Source of the DNA: Mytilus californianus
Taxonomy: Eukaryota > Mollusca > Bivalvia > Mytilida > Mytilidae
DNA length: 64,000 nt
Direction of reading: 5' to 3'
Assembly (NCBI RefSeq): GCF_021869535.1
Contig: NW_026262734.1
Location: 111,077,088-111,141,087, forward strand
The notes below the pieces were generated by a model. The model had not been told where the DNA came from and did no database searches. It was given only the letters and a program-made list of their open reading frames with translations. Positions 29,001 through 37,045 of the stretch are shown piece after piece (positions within the stretch are counted from its first letter, which is position 1; each line of letters starts with the position of its first letter). The translations under genes and the position numbers were made by a program.

Positions 29001-30972
29001 TCAGCTTTCAAGGGCAATAACTCCTCAATAGAAGATTTTGATCATGTCTTAGGTCATATTTTTCATATTAATGTTGCTCTCTATCTATTATAGTTTCTAT
29101 AAAGTGCAACAAAAATGGTCATTCAGGGGCCATAACTCAATTAAGATGTCATTGGACAATTTTAGACATGTTGACTTATTTGTAGTTCTTCTTGAGCTTA
29201 AAAACATCTTTGCTATTAACAATTTCTCTCTATCATGTCTATCCATTATGTTTTCTGCAAAAATGCAAAAATGGGTAAAAATCAGCTTTCAAGGGCACTA
29301 GCTCCTATAAGGGGTTAAATGACAATATCTGCAACACTAACTTATTGTAGATCGAATTGTGCATGACATATTTGCTAATAACAGTTTCTCCCTATATATC
29401 ATCATGATTATAGTTTCTGTAAAAATCTATGAAATTTTCTAAAATGTCTAGGGCAATCACTCAAAAATGGTTTCACTAAAATTTCATGGTAGGTAAACTT
29501 GACCTGTTGAAATTTATTTTAGGTAGCAATAATTTGGCCCAGTGCTGAATCCGGGTCCGTTCGCGCCCAATCACGTTCGCCCCCATGCACGTTCGCCCCC
29601 CTTTCACTTTCGCACCCTACACGTTCGCACCCAAAGTCCGTTCGCACCCTACACGTTCGAGCCCAATTTTTATTGGTTTTGTGTTTAATAATTTGTAAAC
29701 GAGTTTTGGTAAGTTTATTGCTATAAATATATATTTTTTCATTGTTTCTAAATAAAGTGAGATTCTGACAAGGTTTTTTTGGTGTCATGGTAAATGTATT
29801 GCTATAAACATTTTTTTTTCATTGTTTTTAAATAAAGTGAGATTCTGACGACCAGTATTTTATTTTTGTGTTGAATAATTTTTAATCATGTTTTGGTTAG
29901 TGTATTGTTATAAATATTTTTTTTTCATTGTTTCTAGTAAATAAAGTGCGAATCTGACAACGTTATTTTGGTGTTAAATAAATGGTAAGCATGGTAAGTG
30001 TATTGCTATAAATATATTTTTTTTCATTGTTTCTAAATATAGTGAGATTCTGACAACGTGTTTTTTATGTGTTGAATAATTCGTAATCATGTTTTGGATA
30101 GTGTATAGCTATAAATATTTCTTTTTCATTGTTTATGAATAAAGTGAGATTCTGACACACATGAGATCAAAGGAGCCAAGCTGTTATTTAAAACAATTAT
30201 CTTTCATGTCTTTTATTTAAAATCTTCAAAGTTTTACTCATACCAAGCTATATACATGCAGTATTTACATCAAAGCAAGTTAAAACAACCATGACAACAA
30301 TCATGATTTTTAAACACTCAACAATAACACCAATTTAGGCTGTGTATAAATACCAATTAGCAGTAATCATACATAATTAACATTTAATAATTAATCATCA
30401 AATCAATTTAAAACAATATTTCATTTAAAAATTCCCGAATTTTTATTTATGAAAATAAAAATATTTTGATATAAACATCTATAAAACATCTAAAAATTTA
30501 TCAGGTTTTTGAATAAAAAAAAAGGGTGCGAACGTGTAGGGTGCGAACGGACCTAGGGGGCGAACGTGTGGGGTGCGAACATGTAGGGTGCGAACGTGTA
30601 TTGGGCGCGAACGGACCCGATACCCCCAGTGCTAGTGGTTTCAGCAGTTCTGATAAGATCTTATTTAACTGTTTATAAAGTATATTCAGATGAAAACTAA
30701 ACTGGCCCCTTTAACAGAGCTAAAATAAGTGCTAGTACCTGTTTTGGTATATTCTTCTTAAGAATTTTGATCAAAGTTTGGTCCTGTTTAAGAAAATTTC
30801 CCAACTTAGGTTGTGGCTGTGTAAAGTGACCTAACCGGGCACTAGAGAATGGAACCGTGTATTCAAATTCATTATCATTTAACTTGGTTTCTTTTGTGTA
30901 AGCTGTTCGTGTCAAAATTCCTGTCACTCTATTCGTTCGTTGCGTCGGAAACTTCTTCAAAAAATTCTGCAT
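8564..30972 (-). CDS. acdh-11-like: AidB/ACDH-11-type acyl-CoA dehydrogenase, complete 13-exon gene
   Basis: Predicted FAD-dependent acyl-CoA dehydrogenase that oxidises or binds fatty acyl chains. Exons (5' to 3'): 30739-30972, 26048-26280, 25486-25585, 22504-22624, 21471-21613, 20718-20867, 19107-19201 or 17156-17250, 16259-16358, 15656-15796, 12160-12252, 11157-11427, 9415-9481, 8564-8654. They sum to 1,839 nt, giving 612 aa, with every junction in phase and GT..AG borders. Visible motifs are MTEKKGGSD (residues 220-228, ACAD signature), KREAFGNQ (370-377, FAD-contact region) and IWEGTTNI (474-481), whose E476 aligns with the catalytic Glu of MCAD-type enzymes. Spacing and order follow E. 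coli AidB and C. elegans ACDH-11, not mammalian ACAD11, because there is no aminoglycoside-phosphotransferase-like domain. In worms ACDH-11 binds medium-chain fatty acids and affects lipid desaturation with temperature; carrying this over is inference. The N-terminus is basic and lacks acidic residues for about 26 aa, suggesting a mitochondrial presequence. Confidence 0.9.
9415..9481 (-). CDS. acdh-11-like: ACDH-11-like exon 12
   Basis: 67 nt, too short to stand out as an ORF. It completes Gly and reads [20 protein letters not shown] then K, and ends AG|GTAATA in phase 2. Assigned because acceptor TTTCAG, donor and phases fit exons 11 and 13. Confidence 0.82.
9905..11050 (+). repeat. ~169-bp tandem array (about six units) with GACGGAC tail and terminal hairpin
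   Basis: Units repeat GAGGAGTTGCGATGACAAAC and TCCTGTCGATATGCACATCT at ~169-bp spacing. The right end has (GACGGACAGACGG)n from 10,968, then a hairpin ATACCCTCCGCAAC / GTTGCGTGGGGTAT at 11,025-11,055. It lies in the last intron-rich part of the dehydrogenase gene. Confidence 0.9.
11157..11427 (-). CDS. acdh-11-like: ACDH-11-like exon 11 (catalytic IWEG loop)
   Basis: 271 nt with acceptor TTTACACAG and donor G|GTAAGT. It starts [18 protein letters not shown]. The Glu of IWEG aligns with the catalytic base of MCAD-like ACADs. The remainder is a helical C-terminal extension typical of the AidB/ACDH-11 branch. Confidence 0.92.
11878..12000 (-). repeat. family A fragment (GATGTGGTATGATTGCCAAT)
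   Basis: Short copy of the dispersed element whose end reads GAAGATGTGGTATGATTGCC then AATGAGACAACTCTCCACA. Other copies are at 14,967-15,270, 36,607-36,800, 44,275-44,410 and 59,200-59,570. Confidence 0.75.
12160..12252 (-). CDS. acdh-11-like: ACDH-11-like exon 10
   Basis: 93 nt, 31 codons. It encodes [20 protein letters not shown] followed by [17 protein letters not shown]. This matches the ACAD second signature region (E..GG.GY.EE), which precedes the catalytic loop. Confidence 0.9.
13070..13900 (+). repeat. ~158-bp tandem array, about five units
   Basis: Each unit contains GGGGCATAACTCTAGAAC, CACCAAAATTCAAACTTGAT and TTTCATAACATTTGGTTGAG. It lies within an intron of the dehydrogenase gene and ends at a GGACGGACAAGGG remnant. 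Confidence 0.9.
14400..14830 (+). repeat. family A element, partly duplicated head
   Basis: Two successive head copies (14,410-14,530 and 14,580-14,710), each with CCACATTCT and CCCAAGTCAGGAGCCTGTAA, followed by one body (TCTCGTTTGAATTGTTTTAC). Confidence 0.8.
14967..15270 (-). repeat. family A element, inverted, inserted in a 72-bp tandem repeat
   Basis: Begins GAAGATGTGGTATGAGTGCC and contains CGGCCTTCAACACGGAGCAT and CTATAAAGGGCCCC. The preceding 45 bp (14,923-14,967) match the duplicated intron/exon-9 border repeat at 15,535-15,650, so the element split that array. Confidence 0.75.
15508..15655 (-). repeat. tandem duplication of exon-9 end plus splice donor
   Basis: Two ~72-bp units repeat the 3' end of exon 9 (rc of CTGTTTACCTGTGTATAACT) with its GT donor and the adjacent intron ATAGATCTTAATGTGTTAGG. 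They sit immediately downstream of the real donor, in transcript orientation. Confidence 0.88.
15656..15796 (-). CDS. acdh-11-like: ACDH-11-like exon 9
   Basis: 141 nt, 47 codons, phase 0 on both sides; starts [14 protein letters not shown] and ends [19 protein letters not shown], matching the AidB RLFTPAAKF region. Its last ~27 bp and donor are repeated twice just downstream in the intron (15,508-15,540 and 15,579-15,613 on the plus axis) as part of a ~72-bp tandem duplication. Confidence 0.88.
16259..16358 (-). CDS. acdh-11-like: ACDH-11-like exon 8
   Basis: 100 nt, completing Lys and ending GAG|GTAACT in phase 0. It encodes [20 protein letters not shown], with the R..FG motif that contacts the flavin across the dimer in ACADs, then HVQTLARLE. 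Confidence 0.9.
17156..17250 (-). CDS. acdh-11-like: ACDH-11-like exon 7, distal alternative copy
   Basis: 95 nt with acceptor TTTTTAG and donor GTGAGT. It encodes [20 protein letters not shown] followed by [12 protein letters not shown]. The open frame, intact splice sites and mostly conservative differences from the proximal copy indicate that it is functional rather than a dead duplicate. It is the homologous alternative to the copy at 19,107-19,201. Confidence 0.85.
18504..18611 (-). other. orphan open segment between the two exon-7 copies
   Basis: A 36-codon frame from an ATG, open further upstream to a TAA near 18,660. It encodes [19 protein letters not shown] and [11 protein letters not shown] and ends at a donor-like CAG|GTATTA. 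The composition is protein-like (charged helix) but I do not recognise the family. It could be an unrecognised cassette or first exon, or a fragment of an inserted gene. No good polypyrimidine acceptor is visible. Confidence 0.25.
19107..19201 (-). CDS. acdh-11-like: ACDH-11-like exon 7, proximal alternative copy
   Basis: 95 nt with acceptor TTTTAG and donor GTGAGT. It encodes [20 protein letters not shown] followed by [12 protein letters not shown]. It occupies the same place in the gene as the distal copy and has the same length and the same entry and exit phases (0 to 2). By hand alignment 21 of 32 residues match the other copy. This segment begins the C-terminal helical bundle (AidB GEGIRLILKMGGMTR region). 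Because 95 is not a multiple of 3, including both copies would shift the frame. Confidence 0.85.
20718..20867 (-). CDS. acdh-11-like: ACDH-11-like exon 6
   Basis: 150 nt, phase 0 to phase 0. It encodes [10 protein letters not shown] and [20 protein letters not shown], the conserved LKDKLG(N/T)R beta-domain end of AidB-type ACADs. It joins in frame to either copy of exon 7. Confidence 0.9.
21471..21613 (-). CDS. acdh-11-like: ACDH-11-like exon 5
   Basis: 143 nt, completing Ala after the previous G and ending GAA|GTAAGT in phase 0. It encodes the beta-domain stretch [19 protein letters not shown], closely parallel to the AidB GHKWFFS region. Confidence 0.9.
21940..22105. repeat. foldback (hairpin) element
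   Basis: Left arm GACTAATCAAAGAATTCAAA...GTGACCGAACAACAC pairs with right arm GTGTTGTTCGGTCAC...TTGAATTCTTCGATTAGT around a ~45-base loop. It has no coding content and is probably MITE-like. Confidence 0.8.
22456..22503 (-). repeat. 41-bp duplication of exon-4 end plus splice donor
   Basis: Minus strand GAGAAAGGAGGATCCAATGT then AG|GTAAGT copies the true exon end GAAAGGAGGATCTGATGTAG with its GTAAGG. It lies wholly in the intron. Confidence 0.85.
22504..22624 (-). CDS. acdh-11-like: ACDH-11-like exon 4 (MTEKKGGSD signature)
   Basis: 121 nt, ending GTA G|GTAAGG. It carries [11 protein letters not shown], the ACAD signature that contacts flavin and substrate. About 40 bp into the intron a second copy of the exon end plus donor occurs (rc of 22458-22486), reading EKGGSNV before GTAAGT. 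Use of that downstream donor would add an in-frame TAG, so the first donor is the coding one. Confidence 0.9.
22720..24110 (+). repeat. two adjoining tandem-core elements with shared 3' tail
   Basis: 22,720-23,150: three ~136-bp units with ATGAGGTCAAGGTCAGATGA. 23,160-24,100: head CGCTGAGCGCAGCTGGATAC, then ~170-bp units with CCCCATAACTCGGAAACGTA, then GACGGACAGACGG tracts and hairpin TACGTCCCG/CGGACGTA. The second family recurs at 50,340-51,775. Confidence 0.85.
24590..24730. repeat. foldback element
   Basis: TTGACTTGACATAACAATGA near 24,598 pairs with TCGTTGTTATGTCAAGTCAA near 24,695, with partly paired interior. No coding content. Confidence 0.65.
25486..25585 (-). CDS. acdh-11-like: ACDH-11-like exon 3
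   Basis: 100 nt; it completes the split Arg and ends in phase 0 (ATA AGG|GTAAG). It encodes [20 protein letters not shown], parallel to the AidB segment containing CPITMT. Confidence 0.88.
26048..26280 (-). CDS. acdh-11-like: ACDH-11-like exon 2
   Basis: 233 nt in phase 0, ending in phase 2 (TGG AG|GTAAGA). It encodes the N-terminal helical domain with [20 protein letters not shown] and [18 protein letters not shown], matching the AidB/ACDH-11 helices before the signature motif. The acceptor is TTTTTTAG. Confidence 0.88.
26690..26985 (+). repeat. element with GATGCCCCACTCGCG head and hairpin tail (uninterrupted copy)
   Basis: Starts AACAAGAATGTGTCCAAAGT and ends with GGACAGACGAACGGACAC and a hairpin ATGCCCCTACCAC/GTAGGTGGGGCAT. 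It is the uninterrupted counterpart of the copy at 55,205-56,380, which carries an 862-bp insertion. Confidence 0.85.
27525..28330 (+). repeat. diffuse local repeats in dehydrogenase intron 1
   Basis: Three units with TTAGATTCAGCATATCAAAG at 27,545-27,790. Then a two-unit repeat with CAAAATGTGGTTGTTTGAGA-like sequence at 28,140-28,320. No gene is supported here. Confidence 0.6.
28480..29345 (+). repeat. ~190-300-bp imperfect tandem repeat
   Basis: Repeated landmarks are ATTCAGGGGCCATTACTCAA, GACATGTTGACTTATTTGTA and AAATGGGTAAAAATCAGCTT. The 76-aa frame at 29,071-29,301 falls inside and is not a gene. Confidence 0.75.
29547..30625. mobile_element. foldback transposon E1 with motif-array termini (GCGAACG)
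   Basis: Both ends are inverted copies of a short GC-rich array: left GGTCCGTTCGCGCCC then CACGTTCGC... units, right the reverse complement (GGGTGCGAACGTGTA units). The right terminus reads GGGTATCGGGTCCG inward and the left GAATCCGGGTCCG. An 8-bp duplication CCAGTGCT flanks it at 29,539-29,546 and 30,626-30,633. The centre holds about five ~80-106-bp units (TTCTAAATAAAGTGAGATTC) and AT-rich unique sequence, with no ORF for a transposase. It is therefore non-autonomous, lying in intron 1 of the dehydrogenase gene. Confidence 0.88.
30739..30972 (-). CDS. acdh-11-like: ACDH-11-like exon 1 (start codon, N-terminus)
   Basis: 78 codons from the ATG at 30972 to donor CAG|GTACTA. The first 26 residues carry about six Lys/Arg and no Asp/Glu, resembling a mitochondrial targeting peptide. 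A conserved [20 protein letters not shown] stretch follows that fits the family N-terminus. The exon lies between two foldback elements, whose target duplications end 105 bp and begin 84 bp away. Confidence 0.85.
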
Positions 30973-31064
30973 TTTCTCTTTAGCCCATTGAGTTACTTCC
31001 CTTATAATTAATTGCTATATTCATACTGCTAATCCCGAGCCAGAACCGAGATACCCAAATGTTA

Positions 31065-32361
31065 GGGTACACGACAACTCGTACTTTCTGCAACTCGTAC
31101 TCAACCACCTCGTACCCTATTTTTACCAGCTCGTACCCATGATTTATTTGATATTATTTATATACATAGTTGTTGTAACTTTCTTTCGTATATCATTATA
31201 TAGTGATATGCATATTAAAATAATTATGAGTACACAATATACTAATTAGTGGTCATTAGTGGATAATAGACCTACAAAAATAGAATGGATTTGTTTAAAT
31301 TAGAATAAACATCGAGAAATAAAAACAAAAATCGGTATAAATGCGGCATTATGAACATCAAAGGCCGTTGAGTTATACTTGAACAATCACCATCCTCACC
31401 GAAAAGAAAATGCATGGCTTAAACGTTGTAAAAACCAAGCTTTGGGAAAAATATATAAACTATGGTGAAATTTATGATCTTCTTCATTTGCAATCATGGT
31501 TCGTCCACTACTTTAAACATGCTTTTACCACTGTAATGTTGCCGTTAATTTGCAATTAAGCAAGGGCCGTTTCCTAAATGTCATCATATCTTTTTAGAAT
31601 TGAAGTATAATTGTCATTTTATATATATATACCCTTTTAAAAAGTTTGTTTACAGTAGGCAGCTATTATTGTGAATGTGAATGTGAATATGAATATGAAT
31701 ATTTTATTGCAGAAGCAAACATAATGCTATAGCAAAATAATATTATATATAATGACAATAATGACAATAAACAAGCAGAGAACAACACAATAAGGTCATA
31801 ACAAGCACAGAAGTAGAACTATTATGCAATGATAATTTGTGATCTTAACTTCCATGCCGCATTAAGAAATTTACACATGTATAATAGTCCCGGTATAGAA
31901 AGGTATTCATTATATAAATATATATATATACTAATACGAAAAAAAACCATGTCCATCGCAATATTCAATAAAAAATATCCTTTTCAAATATTCTATGGAT
32001 CGAGCACACTTGAAGATTTTTTTAGATATAAATCCTATCAGTAGATCAACTACAAAATAATAAAAAAATGAAGCATTATAATGTTAAAAAATATTTTCTA
32101 CTAACACAAAAAAAAAAGACATCGCAATATTCAGTAAAAAATATCTTTTTCAAATATTCTATGGATCGAGCACACTGTGACACTTGAGGATTTTTTTTTA
32201 GATATAAATCCTATCAGTAAACCAACTACAAAATAATAAAAAATGAAGCAATCATAATGTTAAAAAATATTGGGTACGAGTTGGTAGAAGTACGAGTTGG
32301 TAAAAATAGGGTACGAGTTAGTTGAATACGAGTTGCCGAAAGTACGAGTTGACATGTATCC
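31065..32361. mobile_element. foldback transposon E2 with motif-array termini (ACGAGTTG)
   Basis: Left end GGGTACACGACAACTCGTAC and right end (inward) GGATACATGTCAACTCGTAC are inverted arrays of a CAACTCGTAC-type motif, extending ~95 bp each. The 8-bp duplication AAATGTTA is at 31,057-31,064 and 32,362-32,369. The centre contains a ~175-bp repeat present twice (TATTCTATGGATCGAGCACA near 31,990 and 32,155). It has the same plan as E1 with an unrelated motif and no transposase ORF. It lies 84-92 bp upstream of the dehydrogenase start codon. Confidence 0.88.
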
Positions 32362-32588
32362 AAATGTTATAGTCAAATTTAACCAAAAAAAATAGGCATA
32401 ATTGTTCCAACTTTCCAATATCCAAATAGCAGTGTAAAGCCGAAGTACATGATACAAGATACAAGATACAAGATATTTTATTGTGCCAATCACGGCGCCC
32501 ATTACTGAGCAGAATAATCATCGTAATTATTCATAATTATTATTATTATTTTTATATTATCTATCAGTTCTTGTTTTGTTTTAAATAG

Positions 32589-32865
32589 TTATGAAAGCAT
32601 CTGCTGAAGGATCTCAATGACATACGTAACCTCTTTCTTCATTAACCAGATGAATTTGTTTTCATCATTAATAGTATTAAAATTTTTATGTTTGGATTTA
32701 ATTTTATTTAAGTAATGGTAACGCTTCCCATCATAAGATGGACATTTCAAAAGGAAGTGTAATTCATCCTCTACAGCATTGTGGCATAACTTACAAATAC
32801 GTTTGTTTGCCTCTTCTCCATAGTATCTACCTGTTTCAATTTCCAATGAATGGTCACTTATACAG
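32589..32865 (-). pseudogene. LINE reverse-transcriptase ORF C-terminal fragment
   Basis: Encodes HSLEIETGRYYGEEANKRIC followed by KLCHNAVEDELHFLLKC. This is the R.C..C...VEDE.HFL..C motif common at the C-terminus of non-LTR retrotransposon ORF2 proteins. It is interrupted upstream and looks like a relic. Confidence 0.75.
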
Positions 32866-33639
32866 GGCCTAATCTAGGATTCTGAAGAGGGAGAAGTGAC
32901 TTCTCCTTCCATGAGAGAGAAGGGAGAAGTGGTCAACTTCTTGGAGAAGTGAGATTCCATTACCGTTTCGGTTGCATCGTGTTTTCAAGCTTATCACTAA
33001 GGAATTCAATAAAAGATGTACTTGCAGTTTTTTCATATGTTATTGTACACAATGGTTATATAGAAAGTTCTTAATAAAAAGGTCTAGACAATATATAGTT
33101 GATATTTATTTATTGATACCATAATGTGTTCTAAATAAAATTTGTTGATTGGGACATGAGGTAGTAGCCTAGTAATATTGTCAAGATTATGATGCATTAA
33201 ATTCATGTGTATCTGCCTCAATTTATTTTTAAAACTTCAGAAAAATATGATGAATTTCACATGACTGGGAATTTAATTTATATCACCACTTGTCATTGTT
33301 TTGTAAAACATTATTGAATGTCCAGGACATTTATGTTAGTTGTAGTAAATTGAGATTATCGTTAAAGATTGTAAGTCTATAAATAAAAATATCTTTCAAT
33401 CTCAAGTTAATTATCCGATAAAGAGCTAATTTCTATCATTTTTTAAAAAATATCATCCATATCAACGAAGTGGTCATGAGAAAAAATCCACTGCTGATCA
33501 CAATCTGGTCGAGTGTCGTACGTTTGCAATCACATTATCTATCCATCAGCTGTCTTTCTACCTTTTATATTTCAATTTTTATTCAATGAATATAATAAAT
33601 CTACCGTTAATTCCCACCCTTTACCTACCGAATAGTAAA
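32866..33639. mobile_element. putative insertion splitting a LINE remnant
   Basis: Begins CAGGGCCTAATCTAGG after ACTTATA. The same heptamer lies near 33,649. Matching terminal inverted repeats were not found, so the element class is unknown. An internal GGAGAAGTGACTTCTCC palindrome-like stretch is present near the left end. Confidence 0.35.
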
Positions 33640-33825
33640 ATTGATCAACTTATAAGTTATAAGAAATTTAAACAATAACCGTTGTTGTCCCCTATTTCCA
33701 ATCATCAGATAAGGTTCACATTCAAAATTAAATTTAAATTTTCTATAGGTTCTCAATTTTTTATTACAGTTTGATTTTTTTCTTTCATCATTAAATAAGT
33801 TAAGTTTCCAAATTTGTATACACAT
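33640..33825 (-). pseudogene. LINE ORF2 fragment separated from its continuation
   Basis: Encodes YRKFKFNFECEPYLM and RLLFKFLITYK, resembling the YR.FK..F..EPYL...R..L.RFRIS stretch that normally runs directly into LEIE.GRY. The continuation is at 32,865, so about 780 bp at 32,866-33,640 look inserted. The sequence ACTTATA occurs at both borders. Confidence 0.55.
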
Positions 33826-33997
33826 GTGTATGTAGTACTGTGCAATTTCTACTTCTTCTTCTACCTAGTGACCGCCTTCAACAAATTTAAAATTATGTTA
33901 CAGGAGGATAACTTACAACAAGACATAGATTGATATATATATATAATATACAAACTAGAAATGGAGAAAAAAATGAAAATTACAGTTTGATGTAAAT

Positions 33998-34400
33998 AGC
34001 TGAGTTTAATATTGTTGTTCTGAGATTGAGGATTTGAAAGAGTCTACTGGTGTGCAACTTATGATGTTATCAGGTAGTTTGTTCCAGTCAGTTATAGTTC
34101 TCGGAAGAAAAAGATTCTTTTCTATACTGTGTTTTGCAAGACGAAATTTGGAAACTGTTCAAATTTGAATGTCATGTCTGTCTTGTTTGTGGAATTAATC
34201 CATTGTTCTTAGGTATTGCATTCTTTTCGTGTTCTATTCTATACAGCATTACCAATCGTGAATCTTTTCTTCTGTCAGAGAGGCTGCGCCGTTCAATGTG
34301 ATACTAGTACCAACGCTTGAGGTATTTCTGTATTTGTTTGTAACAAAACGGGCAGCTCTCCTTTGAACTTTTCAATGCTATCTATTTCTTGTTGTAAGTA
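33998..34400 (-). pseudogene. decayed LINE reverse-transcriptase segment
   Basis: Frames encode FQRRAARFVTNKYRNTSSV and NLFLPRTITDWNKLPDNI, typical of the C-terminal half of non-LTR retrotransposon RT proteins. They are linked only through frameshifts and a stop. Confidence 0.75.
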
Positions 34401-35149
34401 ACAATAACAATACGAATTTTACATACTGAAAAATATCAAAAATACGTCTCTAATAATTCAAGTAGTTGTCCGCATTGTTTAAGTACCAGAGTTCAATTTA
34501 TCTGCTTCATGTTTGAAATTTATACTCGCATTAACTTTTCGTAGAATAAACGTTGTTTAGCTAACACACCCTATCTTAAAACTTTCAATAAAGATACACC
34601 CAACTCACATCCCTTCTGATCTGTCGAAGATGTATAAAACAGTTTAGTACCTTAATCATTGGTCAAACCTATGAAATAAACGAATGTCGATCAAAAAGAA
34701 ACATCCATTTCTGTTAAATGTCTGTATTACAAAACAAGATAAAACTGTATAGTTATGCTATACCGAATAAAATCATTCGTATTTATAAGAAAAATGTTTT
34801 CAATAATCTTCGGTAGGTCAAGAATTTCTCAATAATGGTTTCTTTTATAATATTGCTTACATACTTTTATTTTAAATATTATCTTTGTATTTAGTCTGTG
34901 AATACTGTATGTTGTAGTCGGTTGCAAGAACTTGTATAACTCATATTATTTTGTTTTTCAGTAAATACGGGCCGACTAAAAATATTGACCAACATGCATA
35001 CTTACTTCCTTGTCTACCTATTCAACAAAAGCATCACTATTTTCTGTAAAATGAATGTAAAGAGAGAACCCGTCGTAGATAGAGAAAGTCCAAAAAATAA
35101 GCAGCTTCACAAATATAAGTTAGAAAAAAATCCCTTTGATTTAAACAGT

Positions 35150-37045
35150 TCACCGTGTATATATGATTTCCATGCGTTCACCATGTATATGATTTCCGTG
35201 CGTTCACCAGGTATATGATTTCCATGCGTTCACCATGTATATGATATTTTATTGTGTGTCTTTTTATGTTGTAATGTTATACCACTGTTTCAGGTTAGGG
35301 TGAACATGGTGAAGGTTGGCGCCTAATAAAACGTTTAAACCCGCTGTATTTTTATGCACCTGTCCTAAGTCAGAAACATGTTGTTCAGTGGTTGTCGTTT
35401 GTTGGTGTGGTTCATAAGTGTTTCTCGTTTCTCGTTTTTTAGCTCACCGGGGCCCGAAGGGCCCCATGTGAGCTTATGCCATCACTTGGCGTCCGTCGTC
35501 GTCCGTCGTCGTCGTCTGTCGTCGTCGTCTGTCGTCGTAAACTATTTCAAAAATCTTCTCCTCTGAAACTACTGGGCCAAATACCTTCAAACTTTAACTA
35601 AATGTTCCTTAGGGTATCTAGTTTATAAATTGTATCCGAAGTTTTGATCCATCGACAAACATGGCCGCCTTGGCTAAAAATAGAACATAGGGGTCAAATG
35701 CAGTTTTTGGCTTATATCTCAAAAACTAAAGCTTTTAGAGCAAATCTGAAATGGGGTAAAATTGTTCAATTCGTCAAGATCTATCAGCTCTGAAATTTTC
35801 AGACGAATCGAACAACCCATTGTTGGGTTGCTGCCACCGAATTGGTAGTTTTAACAAAATTTTGCAGTTTTTTGTTATTATTTTGAATATTATTATAGAT
35901 ATATATAAACTGTAAGCAGCAATAATGTTCAGCAAAGTAAGATCTACAAAAAAGTTAATATGACCATAATTGTCAATTGACCCCTTACGGAGTTATTGCC
36001 CTTTAAAGACAATTTTACACAATTTGTTCAAGTTTGCTTACATTTAAAAATCTTCTCCTCTGAAACTACTTGGCCAATTACCTTCAAACTTTAACTAAAT
36101 GTTCCTTAGGGTATCTTGTTTATAAATTGTATCCGAAGTTTGTATCCATCGACAAACATGGCCGCCATGGCTAAAAATAGAACATAAGGGTCAAATGCAG
36201 TTTTTGGCTTATATCTCAAAAAAACTAAATCTTTTAGAGCAAATGTGACATGGGGTAAAATTGTTTAATTGGTCAAGATCTATCGGCCCTGAAATTATCA
36301 GACGAATCAAACAACCCATTGTTGGGTTGCTGCCACCGAATTGGTAGTTTTAACAAAATTTTGCAGTTTTTTGTTATTATTTTGAATATTATTATAGATA
36401 TATATAAACTGTAAGCAGCAATAATGTTTAGCAAAGTAAGATCTACAAAAAAGTTAATATGACCAAAATTGTCAATTGACCCCTTAAGGAGTTATTGCCC
36501 TTTAAAGACAATTTAACACAATTTGTTCATCAAGTTTGCTAACATTTAAAAATCTTCTCCTCTGAAATACAGGTGAGCGATTCAGGCTCTTGAGAGCCTC
36601 TTGTTATATAGATTAGACCGTTGGTTTTCCTGTTTGAATTGTTTTACACTAGTCTTTTTGGGGCCCTTTATAGCTTGCTGTTCGGTGTGCCAAGGCTCCG
36701 TGTTGAAGGCCGTACTTTGACCTATAATTGTTTACTTTTTACACATTGTGACTTGGATGGATAGTTGTCTCATTGCATGGCACTCATACCACATCTTCTT
36801 ATTCATATATGATTTCCATGCGTTCACCATGTATATGAGTTCCATGCGTTCACTATGATTGTATTCACCATGTATATGATTTCCGTGCGTTCACCATGTA
36901 TGATTTCCGTGCGTTCTCCATGTATATGATTTCCGAGCGTTCACCATGTATATGATTTCGAGCGTTCACCATGTATATGATTTCCGAGCGTTCACCATGT
37001 ATATGATTTCCGAGCGTTCACCATGTATATGATTTCCATGCGTTC
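35150..37045 (+). repeat. 26-bp satellite split by nested insertions
   Basis: Units GTATATGATTTCCGTGCGTT+CACCAT occur at 35,152-35,246 (about 4) and 36,800-37,045 (about 9). Between them lies a family A element (35,255-35,446 and 36,607-36,800), interrupted by a family B element. Confidence 0.88.
35447..36607 (+). mobile_element. family B element inserted inside family A
   Basis: Starts AGCTCACCGGGGCCCGAAGG and ends GAGAGCCTCTTGTTA. Inside, a ~490-bp unit is tandemly duplicated (AAAATCTTCTCCTCTGAAAC at 35,552 and about 36,045, with a third partial at 36,548). Interrupted family A sequence resumes after it (TAGATTAGACCGTTGGTTTT). Confidence 0.8.

Noticed and set aside
29519-29788. 89-aa frame rich in RTD/CERV
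   Set aside because: It is the translated GCGAACG motif array of foldback element E1, not a gene.
30697-30972. C-terminal extension of exon 1 past 30,739
   Set aside because: The residues after KQ read through the GTACTA donor into the intron; the family alignment continues in exon 2.
34985-35218. 77-aa plus frame starting near a TTTTTCAG
   Set aside because: It runs into the 26-bp satellite; the acceptor-like site has no partner exon.
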